DNA from: Papilionanthe hookeriana x Papilionanthe teres
Taxonomy: Eukaryota; Streptophyta; Magnoliopsida; Asparagales; Orchidaceae
DNA length: 64,000 nucleotides
Direction: 5' to 3'
NCBI GenBank assembly: GCA_022702705.1
Contig: CM040423.1
Coordinates: forward strand, 113,145,738 to 113,209,737
A model generated the notes under the pieces. It ran no database searches, had not been told where the DNA came from, and saw nothing but the letters and a program-made list of their open reading frames with translations. The translations under genes were made by a program, and so were the position numbers. Shown here one piece after another: positions 43,799 to 55,748 of the stretch (position 1 is the stretch's first letter; every line of letters begins with the position of its first letter).

Positions 43799-45324
43799 TG
43801 GCCGCCTGCACAGCAGTTGAGGGGCACAATGTAAATATGTTGCGGAGCTTTATAGTTATATAAATGTTTAATAAGGTAAAATAACAATTGTATCCCCTTG
43901 TATCTACGTAATTATACGTATCGATCAAGTAATAAAGGGCTCTAATGGAGTCCTAGATATCGATCCCACAAGGAAGTGTGAGATTAAGAACTAATTTAAG
44001 CAGATGCAATTTTTATCAAGTATACAGAAATAAAGAACACTTATACTAACTTCTATTACTTTATTTTTGAATGGAAGATTGCAATTTAGAAAAATTATCT
44101 TTCTCCTTGTTAAGAGAATTAAGTAAGTGGATAAATAAATTAGTTAGATTTATATTGTGCCAAATAGGAGCATTCCTATTCTTTGCCCTTTGGTCCAGGC
44201 ATAAAGAACAATTACTAATCCTATGCTTGGTTACTGAATCTGCGGCTAGGCTGGGAGGATACCGACTGCTACTTTGGAGCTCCCACGTTCCCCTAGGCTG
44301 AGGGCTAACATTTACATTTCAGCCCTTAAAAAATAGGACCTAATTGAAGATTTTAGTCTGTCATACTAAAATATTCAATTCTACGACCGATAATTAATAT
44401 TTCCCTATTTATTTACACCCTCCTTTCAAGGCTTTTGAATTCCCTGAATTTTGGATGTAATCTTTGCTAAAGTTGATAATTCAACATATTTTAATAGTTT
44501 AATTGGCCAGATTGAAAGTAAATTTAGTTTTAAGTAAAAGATTATCACAATTTTTATTTGATATTTCAAGGCACAACTAATTCAATTTTCCATTTCACAA
44601 AATCTCAATAACAAGGAGAAATACAGAGAAAACTACTCAAAATGCATAGGAAGAATAACACAAAATTTGAATTTCATTTAAAGCTATAAAACAATAAACA
44701 AAAACTTATCTCAAATCTTCTCCCCAAGCAGTCTCTTTGAAGTTCCTCTAACTCTTCCTTCTTGTATAACACACCCAATTATACTCACAATATACTCTAG
44801 AACACACTATTATACTCAAAATAACACACAATAGACTCACCACACTCTACTAATTTCCACACATTCGGTCCTAAATTCGTCTCTATTTGAAGAAGAAGGA
44901 ATATATCCAAAGGTTGCTTAAGCATCTCTTCAAAAAGCATCCAGATTGAATGTATTTGGCTTAAACTGACCTTCTCTCCGTCGGCAAGCTCATTGGCACC
45001 GTCGGCGGGCTTCTAGAACATTGGCTAACTGCTAAGGCTCGCTGTCGGTGAGCTCGATCTCGCCGTTGGTGGGCTCTCGTATAATATATTCAAATCTCTC
45101 TGGAAAAACACGCCGTTGGCGGCCTATCCCTCTCCGTCGTCGGACTAGTTCAATTTTCATCTCTTTTAGTCCTTTTCATTCGAGATTCGCTCTTTTTTCC
45201 ATCTTTTTTGCTACATTACCTATAAATCTTTTTTTCCTGCAATAAAACATAGAAAATATCTTTCTTTAAAGTGCAATTTCATATAAAATTGGTATGAATT
45301 TCTCAATATATTTTTCTCTGGTCA
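43799..45324 (-). repeat. Element D 3' LTR (1,526 bp)
   Basis: On the minus strand it runs TGACCAGAGAAAAATA ... GCGGCCA. Motif cluster at 44973-45145 (plus-strand reading CCGTCGGCGGGCTT, GAGCTCGATCTCGCCG). The TATA equivalent is degraded (TTCAAATAGAG against TATAAATAGAG in C). The R/U5 block shared with C, B and A lies between about 43940 and 44400. Confidence 0.95.
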
Positions 45325-46203
45325 AAATCTCCTAAACTTAACTATTACTTGTCCTCAAGTAATCTTGATACTAAATAAAAGTAATGATTATTTGTAATAA
45401 GGCTTTAATTTAGAAATACTATGAATTTGGTTTAAATAAATATTATAGTAAAGTTTATTAGAAAGATTTTTAGATAATTAAATTAACTCTATAGATATAA
45501 GACTATTTAGTCATGAAGTTTATGATTTATAGTCTTCTATTTATTTCAAGAATGACTATATTTTGCAATATTAAATTACTTGGGATATTCAGATGATAGG
45601 AAATTCATGAAAACACTACTTATTAATATACTAATCCATATATATAAGTTCAGAAATGTAATTGAGTTTACCTTTTAGGTTGATTCAAATGAATCCAATT
45701 TTTGATAAGGCATTTCCTCAAGCTTCTCCTCACTTACTTTTTCTTTTCTTTTCATTTTAGATTGATTTTCAATCCTTTTTCTTTCTCTTTTTCTTTCTAT
45801 TTTTTTTCAAATGATGATTACTGTATCTAGATAGACTGTTAATAATTGTGAAATTCATTTTCTTCTTCCTAAATTTGAAACTTGAAATATTTCCTTACTT
45901 TATATGTATTTCAAAATTTTTACTTCATTGAGTTTCAATCTTTTTTTCTCAACTAAATACTTAAGAATTTCATATTTTAAATTATAGTTTTTCTTACTTT
46001 AAATAGTTAACTATATTCCTTATCCTCTTATACCAAATATCCTAATCTACAAATTTTGTTTAATCATTAAAAATATTTCATTTAACTTTCTATAATAATT
46101 AAATAAATTAATTCTAGTTTACTGAATCAAATTCATTACAGAAAATCATTTATAATAATTTTTGAAAATATTTATTGAGAACAATTTAATAATTAAATTT
46201 TTC

Positions 46204-46223
46204 TTTTTCCCTCCCCCAAACTT
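46204..46223 (-). other. Internal (second) polypurine tract of element D
   Basis: Minus strand AAGTTTGGGGGAGGGAAAAA, the cleanest example. It is 0.88 kb before the 3' LTR. It is a better polypurine tract than the canonical one in this element, which has an A in the G run. Confidence 0.7.
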
Positions 46224-46239
46224 AAATTTTTCTATCTAT

Positions 46240-46332
46240 TTATATAGGGTGAAAAGAAAACAACTGTAAATTTAAATCATACCTTTGTGCTTTAGGTATT
46301 TCTCCTTTTGAAGTTCTACGAGTTCTTTTCAT
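46240..46332 (-). other. Small ORF candidate between aORF2 and the internal PPT of D
   Basis: Thirty codons, MKRTRRTSKGEIPKAQRYDL and a short hydrophobic end. Its first 15 residues are basic. In C the equivalent sequence (about 39532-39598) keeps the words RTSK and PKAQRYDLN across a one-base slip. It may be a real small peptide or the remnant of an exon: GCACAAAG|GTATGA resembles a splice donor. Low confidence. Confidence 0.3.
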
Positions 46333-46688
46333 CACTTAATTAACTCTGTACTTGTTAATAACTTTCTACACATATATAATATCAAAGAGTTTTGCTGGGT
46401 AAAGAAGTTTTGAAATAAGTACAAAATACTAACACAACTTATACTTAGTATAATACTAAACACAATTTAACACAACATACACAGACATTTCACAAATCCA
46501 GTTTCAGGGTTACAATAATAGTCTGAAATGTTAAAATTTAAAAAAAAAAAGCCACACAAATCTAACTTATACAACTAAGTTTAAATGTCTTACACAACAT
46601 AATAATTAAAGTACATAAATTAAACAACAATACTGATTTTAAGAAAATAAACAAACAATCACATAACATAAATATCTAATCATAGAAT

Positions 46689-47855
46689 CTAATCATCAAC
46701 ATTAAAATCCCAAACTATATCTTCATCTCCATGTTCAACAGGTGGAGTAGGCTGGTAGTGAGTATAACGAGGGCACTCAGGAAATATAACATCAAGCTCT
46801 CCTCTCCTATAATGATTCTCATCATCATAGTAGGCTATCTCAAATTCAGAATGCCTCTGGAGATAATCGCTGTCATAATCATGCCTTTGCTCTAATCCTT
46901 CAATCCTCTAATCTATAAGTTCTAATTTTTCTTCAATCTTTTCAAAACTTTTCCGCTGCAGAGTCATTTCATTCATCAAATCATAAAGGGTAGGAGAACT
47001 ATAGGTAGGAGGGTCATAACTAGTAGAGGGAATATCCCTACTAGTTGAAGGTGCATAGCTCCTAGTCCCAGATCTCCATCCTTCATGGGATTCATAAGTC
47101 TTTATATTAGCTTGAGTAATGGGTTTCATAGGTTTAACCCATTCCTCATCATCTCTTGCCTCTACTCCAGACAATTGGCAGAGTGCATAAATCAGACCAG
47201 GATGTCCTTTTCCTCCTCCACTTTCACTTCTTGCAATGGCTAATATATTTTTATAAATAATACTCCCCACATTTATACTCTTGTGGTTCTGAATAAAAAA
47301 ATTCAGAATTGCTCTATCTCTTGTAACTTCACTATGGTGATAGGTAGGTAACAAAGTAGAGCAAATAAAATAATGCTAGGCTTTAGTGGTTGCATATAAC
47401 ATAGAGAGAGGGAAGTTTACCCGTTCATGCTGCTTAATTTTCCATGTCCCTTTCCCATCAGTGAGAAAGTTAATCACCTCTTCCAGTGGTCCTTCCATTG
47501 TTCCCAAAGTATCATATTCACTGGTGTGAAGATCTTATACTTCGTAGAAAGCATTAGTACGTGCAAAATTAAAATCGACTAAAAATCCTCTAACCTTTAT
47601 AGGTTCATCCTTAATCTGGTTCAAATTGGCATATAACTCTTTTACAACTTCAACTGCAACCATGTTTATTGTATAACAGAAATTTTCCCATCTTCACTCT
47701 TTAATTGTTTGTTCCAGTTCTCCTCCCAGATTCTTAAAGACATTGTCTTGAATGCATTTTCTTGCTTTGATATTAAAGTTGTATCTTGATTGAGCTTTAG
47801 CATTCACGAACTGTCTTTCGTCAAAATCTAGTAGTATTTTCTGTCGTGGAGCCAT
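46689..47855 (-). pseudogene. Element D aORF2: plant transposon-protein-like accessory ORF, broken
   Basis: About 389 codons from ATG 47855 (MAPRQKILLDFDERQFVNAK) to TAG 46689-46691. Blocks: NAKAQSRYNFNIKARKC, RWENFCYTIN, VVKELYANLNQ, VINFLTDGKGTWKIKQHERV, STLLPTYHHSEVTRDRAILN, NHKSINVGSIIYKNILAIAR, GHPGLIYALCQLSGVEARDD (open 46908-47354). The Ser/Tyr-rich linker and coiled coil (LQRKSFEKIEEKLELID) follow, ending VWDFNVDD. In-frame stops near 47535, 47380 and 46905. Because it lies downstream of aORF1 and upstream of the PPT in both C and D, it is a stable part of the family. Confidence 0.82.
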
Positions 47856-48702
47856 TTCTCGATCTATCAAATTTACAAAAATCTCAACTAAATTCCAAAA
47901 TAATACTAGAATGGCTTCCAAAGGTGACTTAAAGTAATCTAAAATGAATTCCATGGATTTCTTCCAACTGTTTTCTCCATTTTTCAATTTCTCCAAAATC
48001 TCCAAATGTGGAAGAAATACATGGTGAAAATCAAAAATTTTTGCATTGGAGTGAAGCTCTTACCAAGGGACGATGAAATCCGGTGTAAAAATTTACTGAA
48101 ATTGCTTCTAATCCAAGATCTCTCAAGCCCTCGATCAGTTTTTTTGAAGTTTAAACGAAGGGGACGATGAATAGTGATGGTGGACCGGTCAAATATAAGT
48201 GTTTTTCGAGATCTCGCCTTCAGTGGGAAAAATCTCATCGTCGGCGGGCTAATTAATTCAAGTAGGCTAAAGTCTCTAGAAAAATTCACCGTCGGCGGCA
48301 TCGATCTCGCTGTCGGCGAGAGTTTTTTGAAAATTAAATTTAATATTTTTGTAATAATTTTAATTCATTTCAAGCCTTATTAACGTCCGATCAATCGATT
48401 AAATATATTTTATTGTGATTAGATACTATTTAAACTCAAATAAATTCACACAACACAAAACAACATATATTTAATATGAAATCCAAGTGTTACAATATTT
48501 GTACACAATATTACTAACAAGGTATTTTCCCAACCTTAACACACCAAATTCAGCGTCTTAATCCAAACCACAATGCTCAAAATGCTGAAAACAAACAAAC
48601 AATGCATAATCTCATCTTTACTGAGATCATATATCAAAAATCAAAAGTGCAGATAAAATTAAATTCGATTTAACACAACACATAAACAAATACAAATGTC
48701 TT
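47856..48702 (-). promoter_or_regulatory. Element D region between aORF1 and aORF2 with dyad motifs
   Basis: Cluster at 48207-48322 (minus-strand reading CTCGCCGACAGCGAGATCG, GCCGCCGACGGTGAA, GCCCGCCGACGATGAGA). GGACCGGTCAAA at about 48182-48193 corresponds to the TTGACCGGTCAA palindrome of C. Next to aORF2, TTTTTGATTTTCACCATG is shared with C. The remainder near aORF1 is A/T-rich without an accepted ORF. Confidence 0.65.
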
Positions 48703-49859
48703 CTACTCGTCAGTGTCAGTACTAAATTCATCTCTGATATCTCCGATAGAACGTAAGTGAACGAATAGATTGTAGAAGGGCCTGCAAGGAAATTCTTCTG
48801 TAGAATCTTCTTCTATCCATCCTTTCTTTCTTAAAAGCCGTATGAAACTAGCCTCAAGATGTCAAGAATGGTCGAAGTGTTCCTTCATCCTCCAATCAAT
48901 ATGATTAAATAAATTGGAGATGTTATTAATTGAAATCATCACTTTTTGTACCTCTTTTTCCAGTACTTTGAGTTTTACTAAGATCAGATTAGTTTTATCA
49001 GTAAAGGGCTTGATTGAAAGTGAATTTTGAGATGCTTGATCCATAATAATGGCTGTCTCATTATCGTTATCCAGAGTAGGAAACATATCAGTCGGATCTA
49101 AAGGCTTCCAAGGCAAAAGTACCTTTTCCAGGCTTCATATGAAACTTGGTATTGACTGCATAGTGCAAAAATTGTTGAAGGATGTCCAAGCCCATAAATT
49201 GATCCATGAACAATCAGGCCTAAAGCAGACTTCACAATAATTGAACCAACATCGATAGGTAATACCGCTTGAATACAATAATTCAGAATTGCACACTCCT
49301 TAGATACTTTATTTACCCTCATAGTGGGTAACAATTTTGATGAAATAAAGAAGTGTCAGTGTTTAGAGACGGGGTTTAGAAGTGATGCAGAAAAGCTAAC
49401 ATACCCGTCTTCTCTCATTTCCCAATCTTCCGCTTCATCAGTCAAATATCGATAGATCTCATTCATATTATTTCTTGTAGGAAATAAATTGGAGTAGTGG
49501 CAAACTTGTGTATTCTCAATTGAATATAATTCATTAATTCTAGAAGGAGTGAAAGTTACCCATCTGCCTTACACATAGACGTTTCCATTGTTGATTCCGT
49601 GAAGATTGGAGTAGAATTCTTTTACTACAGGGATGACTACTGTTGAAATTGTATAGCATAATACCTCCCAACGTCGTCGCACAATCATCTCTTCAATATG
49701 CGTTTTCAAATTTTCCATTCCTCTATTTATGAATCCTCTTTCTTTGATCAGTCTCTTTTTCATCATATCTTTGTTGAAGATTCGCTGAGCCTCATAACTA
49801 ACAAATTTTCTTCGATTGAACACTCGAGATCTATGGATTTCAAGGTGATTGGATGCCAA
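48703..49859 (-). pseudogene. Element D aORF1: plant transposon-protein-like accessory ORF, broken
   Basis: About 385 codons ending at the stop 48703-48705. The start codon used in C (ATG GCA TCC) is TTG GCA TCC here (49857-49859), so the start is lost. Blocks: RVFNRRKFVSYEAQRIFNKD, RRRWEVLCYTISTVVIPVVK, EFYSNLHGINNG, IYRYLTDEAEDWEMREDGYV, SKLLPTMRVNKVSKECAILN, YCIQAVLPIDVGSIIVKSAL, HPSTIFALCSQYQVSYEAW. The coiled coil (LILVKLKVLEKEVQKVMISI), HIDWRMKEHFDHS and FPCRPFYNLF follow. Stops near 49570 and 49355 and slips near 49125. Confidence 0.82.
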
Positions 49860-50355
49860 AATGATGAGTTTTAGTGGAGTTTCAAATCATTTTTAAGAAG
49901 TAGATGGTTTAAAATTCAAGTTCTAGGCATTTTCAAAGATTAAAAACACTTATAATTGTCAAAAACCGTCAAAATAACTCCCTAAACCGCTCTTTCACCG
50001 ATCTCACTGTCGGCGGCAATGATCTCACCGTTGGCTGCAACAATCTCACCGCCAATAGGATTCTTAAAATAATATAACTGAGTTTATGGCGGCAGATCTC
50101 ACTGTCGGCGGCATCGATCTCGCCATCGGCGGCTAAGGGAAAAATTGCCCAGTTTCGCTCCGTTCCAAATGTTATCCAAATTTTTATATGGATCCAATAT
50201 CATAATTTTTTTAAGATAAATATGATTAGTACAATTCATCATAATTAATAATAAATCAAATAAATACACCATCATTATACAAAAATAAAGATTACTATAG
50301 GTTGCCACCCATAAAGCGCTTGGATTAATGTCGTCAGCCCGACCTATTCAGGTTA
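49860..50355 (-). promoter_or_regulatory. Element D pol-aORF1 intergenic control region
   Basis: On the minus strand: the post-pol motif GTCGGGCTGACGACATTAAT / CCAAGCGCTTTATGGGTGGC (50345-50294), a family 2 cluster at 50134-49996 (at least five units), then ACAATTATAAGTG (about 49960) where C has its TATA box. Same order and spacing as 35603-36054. Confidence 0.68.
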
Positions 50356-51660
50356 TTAATCAGGTTGACTTAGCATTAAAACCTCTTTAAAATTTGGTCT
50401 TTTTCCTTCAAAATATGGTTTTAATCTGTGTTCATTTACTTTAAATCTGTGTCCAGTCTTCAGATCTTCCATTTCTACAGCTCCATATGTAAATATTTGA
50501 GTTATAGCGAAAGGTCCTAACCATCGAGATTTCAATTTCCCAGGAAATAATTTTAACCTTGTATTATAAAGAAAAACTTCTTATCCTGGTTCAACATTTT
50601 TTTGGTTAATCTTCCGATCATGCCATAATTTCATTCTCTCTTTATAAATTTTAATATTATTATAGGATTCATTCCTTAATTCCTCTAATTCATTCATCTG
50701 CAACAATCTCTTTTCGTCAGCATCTTTTAAATTATAATTAAATTCTTTAATCGTCCAATATGCTTTATGCTCTAATTCAACTGGTAAGTGACAAGTGTTT
50801 CAAAAAATAAGTCTACAAGGAGTCATTCCAATCGGGGTTTTATAAGCAGTCTTGTATGCCCATAAAGCAGTGTCTAGTCCTGTAGACCAATTTAATCTAC
50901 TAAGGTTTACAGTTTTTTCTAGAATTCGTTTAATTTCTCGATTAGAAACTTCAGCTAATCCACTGGTTTATGGATGATAAGCAGTCAAAATTTTATGAAT
51001 AATATTGAATTTCTCTACTAATTTGTGAATATATTTATTCCTAAAATGGGATCCTCCATCGGTGAAAATCACTCTCGGCATTTTGTATCTTGTGAAAATA
51101 TTTTTCATCAAAAATTTTGAAACAATCTTAGCATCACAACGAGGTAAGTCCTGTGCTTCAATCCATTTAGAAACATAATCAACAGTAACTAATATATATG
51201 AGTTTCCAAATAAAGGAAAAAATGGTCCCATGAAATTTAGTCCTCAAACATAACAAATTTCAACTTCTAATATAAAACTCAGAGGCATTTAATTTTTTCT
51301 AGATTTATTACATACTCTTTGGCATTTATCACAAGTTTTGATATATCTATAAATATCTCTAAATAGGGTAGGCCAATAAAATCTAGATTGTAAAATTTTA
51401 TATGCAGTTTTATCAGTCCCGATATGTCCTCCAAATTCAGAATCGTGACATTTTTGGATGATCTGTTCGGTTTCTTCATAAGGCACACATCTTCTAATAA
51501 TTAAATCCTTACATTGTTTATATAAATATGGTTCATCCTAAAAATATGTTTTAGCATCACGAATGAACTTTTTCTGTTGTTGCAAAGTTAGCATGTGTGG
51601 TAAAATATCACTTACAATGTAATTTACTATATCAGCTACCAAGGTATTTTCCACTCATTT
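50356..51660 (-). pseudogene. Element D integrase, broken
   Basis: Zinc region open at 51486-51289: KCHDSEFGGHIGTDKTAYKI and TCDKCQRVCNKSRKN, with both His and both Cys present. The core is open at 51231-50968: MGPFFPLFGNSYILVTVDYV, SKWIEAQDLPRCDAKIVSKF and VIFTDGGSHFRNKYIHKLVE, giving two of the three acidic residues. EVSNREIKRILEK holds the Glu after a stop near 50970. The C-terminal domain (RWLGPFAITQIFTYGAVEME, FKVNEHRLKPYFEG) ends at TAA 50356-50358 (MLSQPD). Several slips. Confidence 0.93.
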
Positions 51661-53160
51661 ATATTATACAGTTGTTCTTCAGGAAAACTATCTGTAATTT
51701 CATTGTCAGTGTCTGATAATTCACAATATTCTAATCTTGACAAATGATCTGCAATTTGATTATCAGTTCCCTTTCTATTAATTATTTCAAAATCAAATTT
51801 TTGCATCAGTAATATCCATTTGATTAATCTTGGTTTGGTATCCTTCTTTTACATTAAATATTTAATCACAGAGTGATCAGTATGCACAATACATTTAGTT
51901 CCAATTAAATTAGATCTAAATTTATCAAAAGCATATACAATTGCTAATAATTGTTTTTTTGTAACTTTATAGTTAATTTCAGCATTATTTAGAGTTTTAC
52001 TAGCATAGTATATAACTTTAAAAATTTTATCATACCATTGTCTAAGAACAGCTCTTATAGCATAATCACTAGCATCGCACATAAGTTCAAATGGTTTCTC
52101 CAAGTCAGGTGAAACTATTATAAGTGTTGTGATTAATTTATCTTTTAATTTTTCAAAAGCATTTAAGCATTCTGTATTGAATTCGAATTTCTTGTCTTTT
52201 TCTAAAAGTTGGCAAAGAGGTTTAGTAATTTTTGAAAAATCTTTTATATAGCGTCTGTAAAATCCGGCATGTCAAAGAAAACTTTTTACTCCTCTCACTG
52301 TAGTAGGAGGTGGTAATTTAGTTATAACTTGATTTTTTGCAGGGTCTACTTCCATGACATTTTCTGATATTTTATGCCTTAATACAATTCCACCTGCAAC
52401 CATAAATTGACATTTCTCTTAATTTAGGACTAAATTAGTTTTTTTGCATAGCTCTAAGACTTTTTCAAGATGATCCAAGCATATTTCAAATGATGTTCCA
52501 AATACAAAGAAATCATCCATAAATACTTCTATTCCATCATAAATTAATTTACTAAATATAGACATCAAATCCAAAAGGCATTCTTCGAAAAGCAAATGTT
52601 CCATAAGGACTGGTAAATGTAGATTTCTCTTAATCCTCAAGAGCAATAGGAATTTGATGATAGCCAGTATATCCATCTAGAAAACAAAAGTATTTGTGCC
52701 CAGCAAGTCTATCCAACATTTGGTCTAGGAATGGTAAAGGGAAGTGATCTTTCCTGGTGGCTGCATTCAATTTTCTATAATCAATACATATACGCCATCC
52801 AGTAACTTGTCTTATAGGTATTAAATCATTATTTTCATTAGTTTCAACAGTCACTCCTCCTTTTTAGGAACACAATGAATTGGGCTTACCCAAGCACTAT
52901 CCGAAATAGGATATATAATACCATTATCTAACCACTTTAATATTTATTTCTTGACTACATCTTTCATCATTGGGTTTAAACTCCTTTGGGTATCAACTCT
53001 TGGTTTATGTTCATTATCCAAAATAATTCTGTGCATACAGATTAAAGGACTAATTCCATTAATATCTGCTAAGGTCCAACCAAAAGCTTTCTTATACTTT
53101 TTTAAAGTGTCCAGAAGTTTTTGCTCTTGTAATTCATTTATTCTGCCGATATAATAACTG
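51661..53160 (-). pseudogene. Element D reverse transcriptase-RNase H, broken
   Basis: RT: KKYKKAFGWTLADINGISPL (about 53090), GWRICIDYRKLN, FPLPFLDQMLDRLAGHKYF, FLDGYTGYHQIP (52854-52630 open), then a stop after EDQ-like ALED and a slip, and FMDDFFVFGTSFE (Asp codons 52512-52517). RNase H: CDASDYAIRAVLRQWYDKI, VTKKQLLAIVYAFDKFRSNL (the usual TEKELLAIV is altered, with the catalytic Glu changed to Gln), VHTDHSVIKYLM. The end, DNQIADHLSRLEYCELSD, lies about 51720-51775. Both RT metal-binding sites are intact; RNase H is probably not. Confidence 0.93.
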
Positions 53161-54000
53161 GTAAGGTTAAAGAGTTACCTAAACATTCATACTTTAAATG
53201 AGTACGTAAATTTTTAACTCAAGTTCAGGAGGTTTAATAATCGACAGAACTATATTCTTTTCAGCATTTTCCGTAATATTCATCATCTCAAATCTTTCTT
53301 GTATATAATCTAATTCTTCATTATCTCTTTCTTCAATCAATTTTGTATTTTCTATTTATGGTTTATCATCAAAGTATTCTTTAAAATGTTCATTTTGTAG
53401 ATGTTGAAGAATTTCCATTCGAAAACATTCATCATCTTTTTCAATAGTAGGACATTTCATTTATTTTGCTATGTTCAAAGTTACTTCTTGATCGTTTACT
53501 CTCATAGTTAATTCTCCTATTTGAACGTCAATCATAGCTCTTCCAATAGCTAAGAATGGTCTCCCCAAAATTATGGGTATTTCTTTATCTTCCTCCATAT
53601 CAAAATTAATAAAATCTACAGGGAAGATAAATTTATCCACTTTTACTAACACATCTTCAATAACTTCTTTAGGATATGTCACTGATCGATCAGCTAACTG
53701 AAGAGTTACTGAAGTAGGCGAGACTTCTCCCGATCCTAATCTTTTAAAAATTGATAAAGCCATAAGATTGATAGTGGCTCCTAAGTCACATAAAGCTTTT
53801 CCATAAAATATTTCTCTAATAGCAGAAGGTATAGTGAAACTACCAGGATCTTTTAATTTCTCAGGAAGCTTTTTCTGAATAATTGCACTACACTCTTTGC
53901 TAAGTGCCGCAGTTTCATTGTCTGTGAACTATCTTTTCTTGTTTAAAATATCTTTTATAAACTTCACATAATTGGGCATTTGTTCTAATGCTTCTACAAG
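53161..54000 (-). pseudogene. Element D protease and acidic spacer, broken
   Basis: The active site is DLGATINLMALSIFKRLG, with the Asp codon at 53785-53787 (minus strand). The stretch 53763-53461 is open: SVTYPKEVIEDVLVKVDKF, EIPIILGRPFLAIGRAMIDV. After it comes a stop and an acidic spacer (MEILQHLQNEHFKEYF, DYIQERFEMMNITENAEKN) ending KPPELELK. One stop interrupts the linker before the protease (NETAALSKECSAIIQKKLPE). Confidence 0.9.
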
Positions 54001-55650
54001 AGGAATGTTCACTGTTAATTTCTTCAAGATTTTAAGAAATTTAGAAATTTCTTATCCTTTTTATGTTGCTTTGGTCGTTGAGGGAATGGTGGTGTGGTTT
54101 TTCTACAGAAATTTTCATAGATATTAGTAGATATTCTAAATTTTGATCTTGTTGATCCTTCTCTTTTTCAATTTTCACTTTCTCTTTTTCACTTTCAGTT
54201 TCTTTCTGTATTCTTGTTTCTAACTCTTTTCCAATTCATAATTGTATCGCTTTGATTTTTTCTTTTCCTTGGTCTTTAGGATTTATTTCCACATTACTAG
54301 GAAAAGTTCCAGGAATTCTATTATTAAGTGCACTAGTGATATGCCCAAGTTGAGTTTCAATATTTTTAATTGCAGCTCCTTGATTTTGTAATTGGTTCCC
54401 TTGAATTTGTAGCTGATTTCCTTGATTCTGCAAATGCTAACCCATATTTAATAATAATTCTTCCATAGATAACTTCTTTTCCTTAAATTGAGAGTTATTA
54501 TTAAATCCAGGTCAAAAATGAGGTTTATAATTAGAATTTCCTTGGGTAGATGAATTTCCTAATGGGTTTACAGAGTTGTTCATCCATTGTTGATTAGCAG
54601 AGTTGTTATTCCAATTAAAATTTGGATGGTTCTTCCAACCAGGGTTATAATAATTTGCATAAGGATTATTAGGACTATTATTAATAGCATTTAAAGTCCC
54701 ATATGAAGATTGAGCATCTATAAATTGTTTAGATGAATTTTCTTCTATTATAGTAGGTGAATAATTCATTCCAAAATGATCTAATTTCTTAGATATAGCA
54801 GCAATCTAAGAAGCTAACATAGATATTGCATCAGAGTCATGGATACTAGCTATACTCTTTTTAGGATTTAACCTTTCAGAAGGCCAATAAAAATTGTTGG
54901 TAGCCATTTCTTCAATTAATGAATAAGCCTCATCAAATGGATTTGACATTAATGAACCACTAGCGGCAACATCTATAATAGATCTAAGAGATCGTACTAA
55001 TCCATTATAAAAAGTTTGTATAATTAACCAATTTGGTAATGCATGATGTGGGCATTTCCTAAGAAGATCTTTAAATCTCTCACAAGCTTCTTATATTGAT
55101 TCTCCATCAAACTGACTAAAAGATGTTATGCCATTTTTAAGCTTTGCAGTTTTTGAAGGAGGAAAGTATTTGGATAGAAATTTTTGTGATAATTCTCCCC
55201 AAGTTCTAATAGATCCAGGTACTAACAAATTTAACCACATCTTAGCCTTATCCATTAAAGAAAAATGAAAAGCCTATGTCTAACAGCATCATTAGATACT
55301 CTGTCATATTTAAAAGTAGCACATAGCTCTAAAAAACTAGCAAGATGTAAATTAGGATCTTCGTTTGGTGAACCACTAAATTTATTATTCTGTACCATTT
55401 GGATAATTGCAGGTTTAAGCTCGAATGAATTAGCCGCTACATCATGATTTTGGATAGTTAAGTGAATTTCATCTAATGGAGGGTTAGCATAATCTCTTAA
55501 AGGTCTTGGTTGATTTGTATTTTCAATTTTTGGATTATTTGCCATTTGATTTAAATTTATAATTTCTTTTTTCTGTTCTCTAATTCTTTTAATAGTGCGC
55601 TCTAATTCTGAATCGTAAGGTATTAAACTTTCGGTTTCTAATTTACGCAT
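54001..55650 (-). pseudogene. Element D gag, broken
   Basis: Starts at ATG 55650 (MRKLETESLIPYDSELERT) and is open to about 55260. A one-base deficit at a T run shifts the frame in front of MDKAKMWLN. Capsid blocks: RTWGELSQKFLSKYFPPSKT, CERFKDLLRKCPHHALPNWL. Nucleocapsid side 54769-54512: NPYANYYNPGWKNHPNFNWN. A Gln/Asn coiled segment, GNQLQIQGNQLQNQG (54433-54236), is followed by a Lys/Glu-rich tail and the KKPHHHSLN-type linker in a shifted frame. No zinc knuckle. Confidence 0.92.
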
Positions 55651-55724
55651 ACACAACTTAAGTAGATTTTAAAATAGTTTGTTACTGTAGTAATTTTGTT
55701 AATTACTTTAATATGTACTTTACT

Positions 55725-55742
55725 TCCCCGACAACGGTGCCA
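55725..55742 (-). other. Element D primer binding site (tRNA-Asp)
   Basis: Minus strand TGGCACCGTTGTCGGGGA, 16 of 18 identical to the site in C; both differences are transitions at CpG-type positions. The six-base spacer AGTTGT separates it from the LTR end at 55749. Confidence 0.9.
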
Positions 55743-55748
55743 ACAACT

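Larger units (their letters stand above)
45325..46688 (-). other. Element D 3' non-coding region with polypurine tract
   Basis: On the minus strand: small ORF candidate (46332-46240), internal polypurine tract (46223-46204), the shared AGTGAGGAGAAGCTTGAGG block (about 45735-45715), ACTTGAGGACAAGTAATAG and the canonical PPT AAGTTTAGGAGATTT (45339-45325) directly before the LTR. The purine-rich run lies at about 45740-45810 (T/C-rich on the plus strand). Confidence 0.8.
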
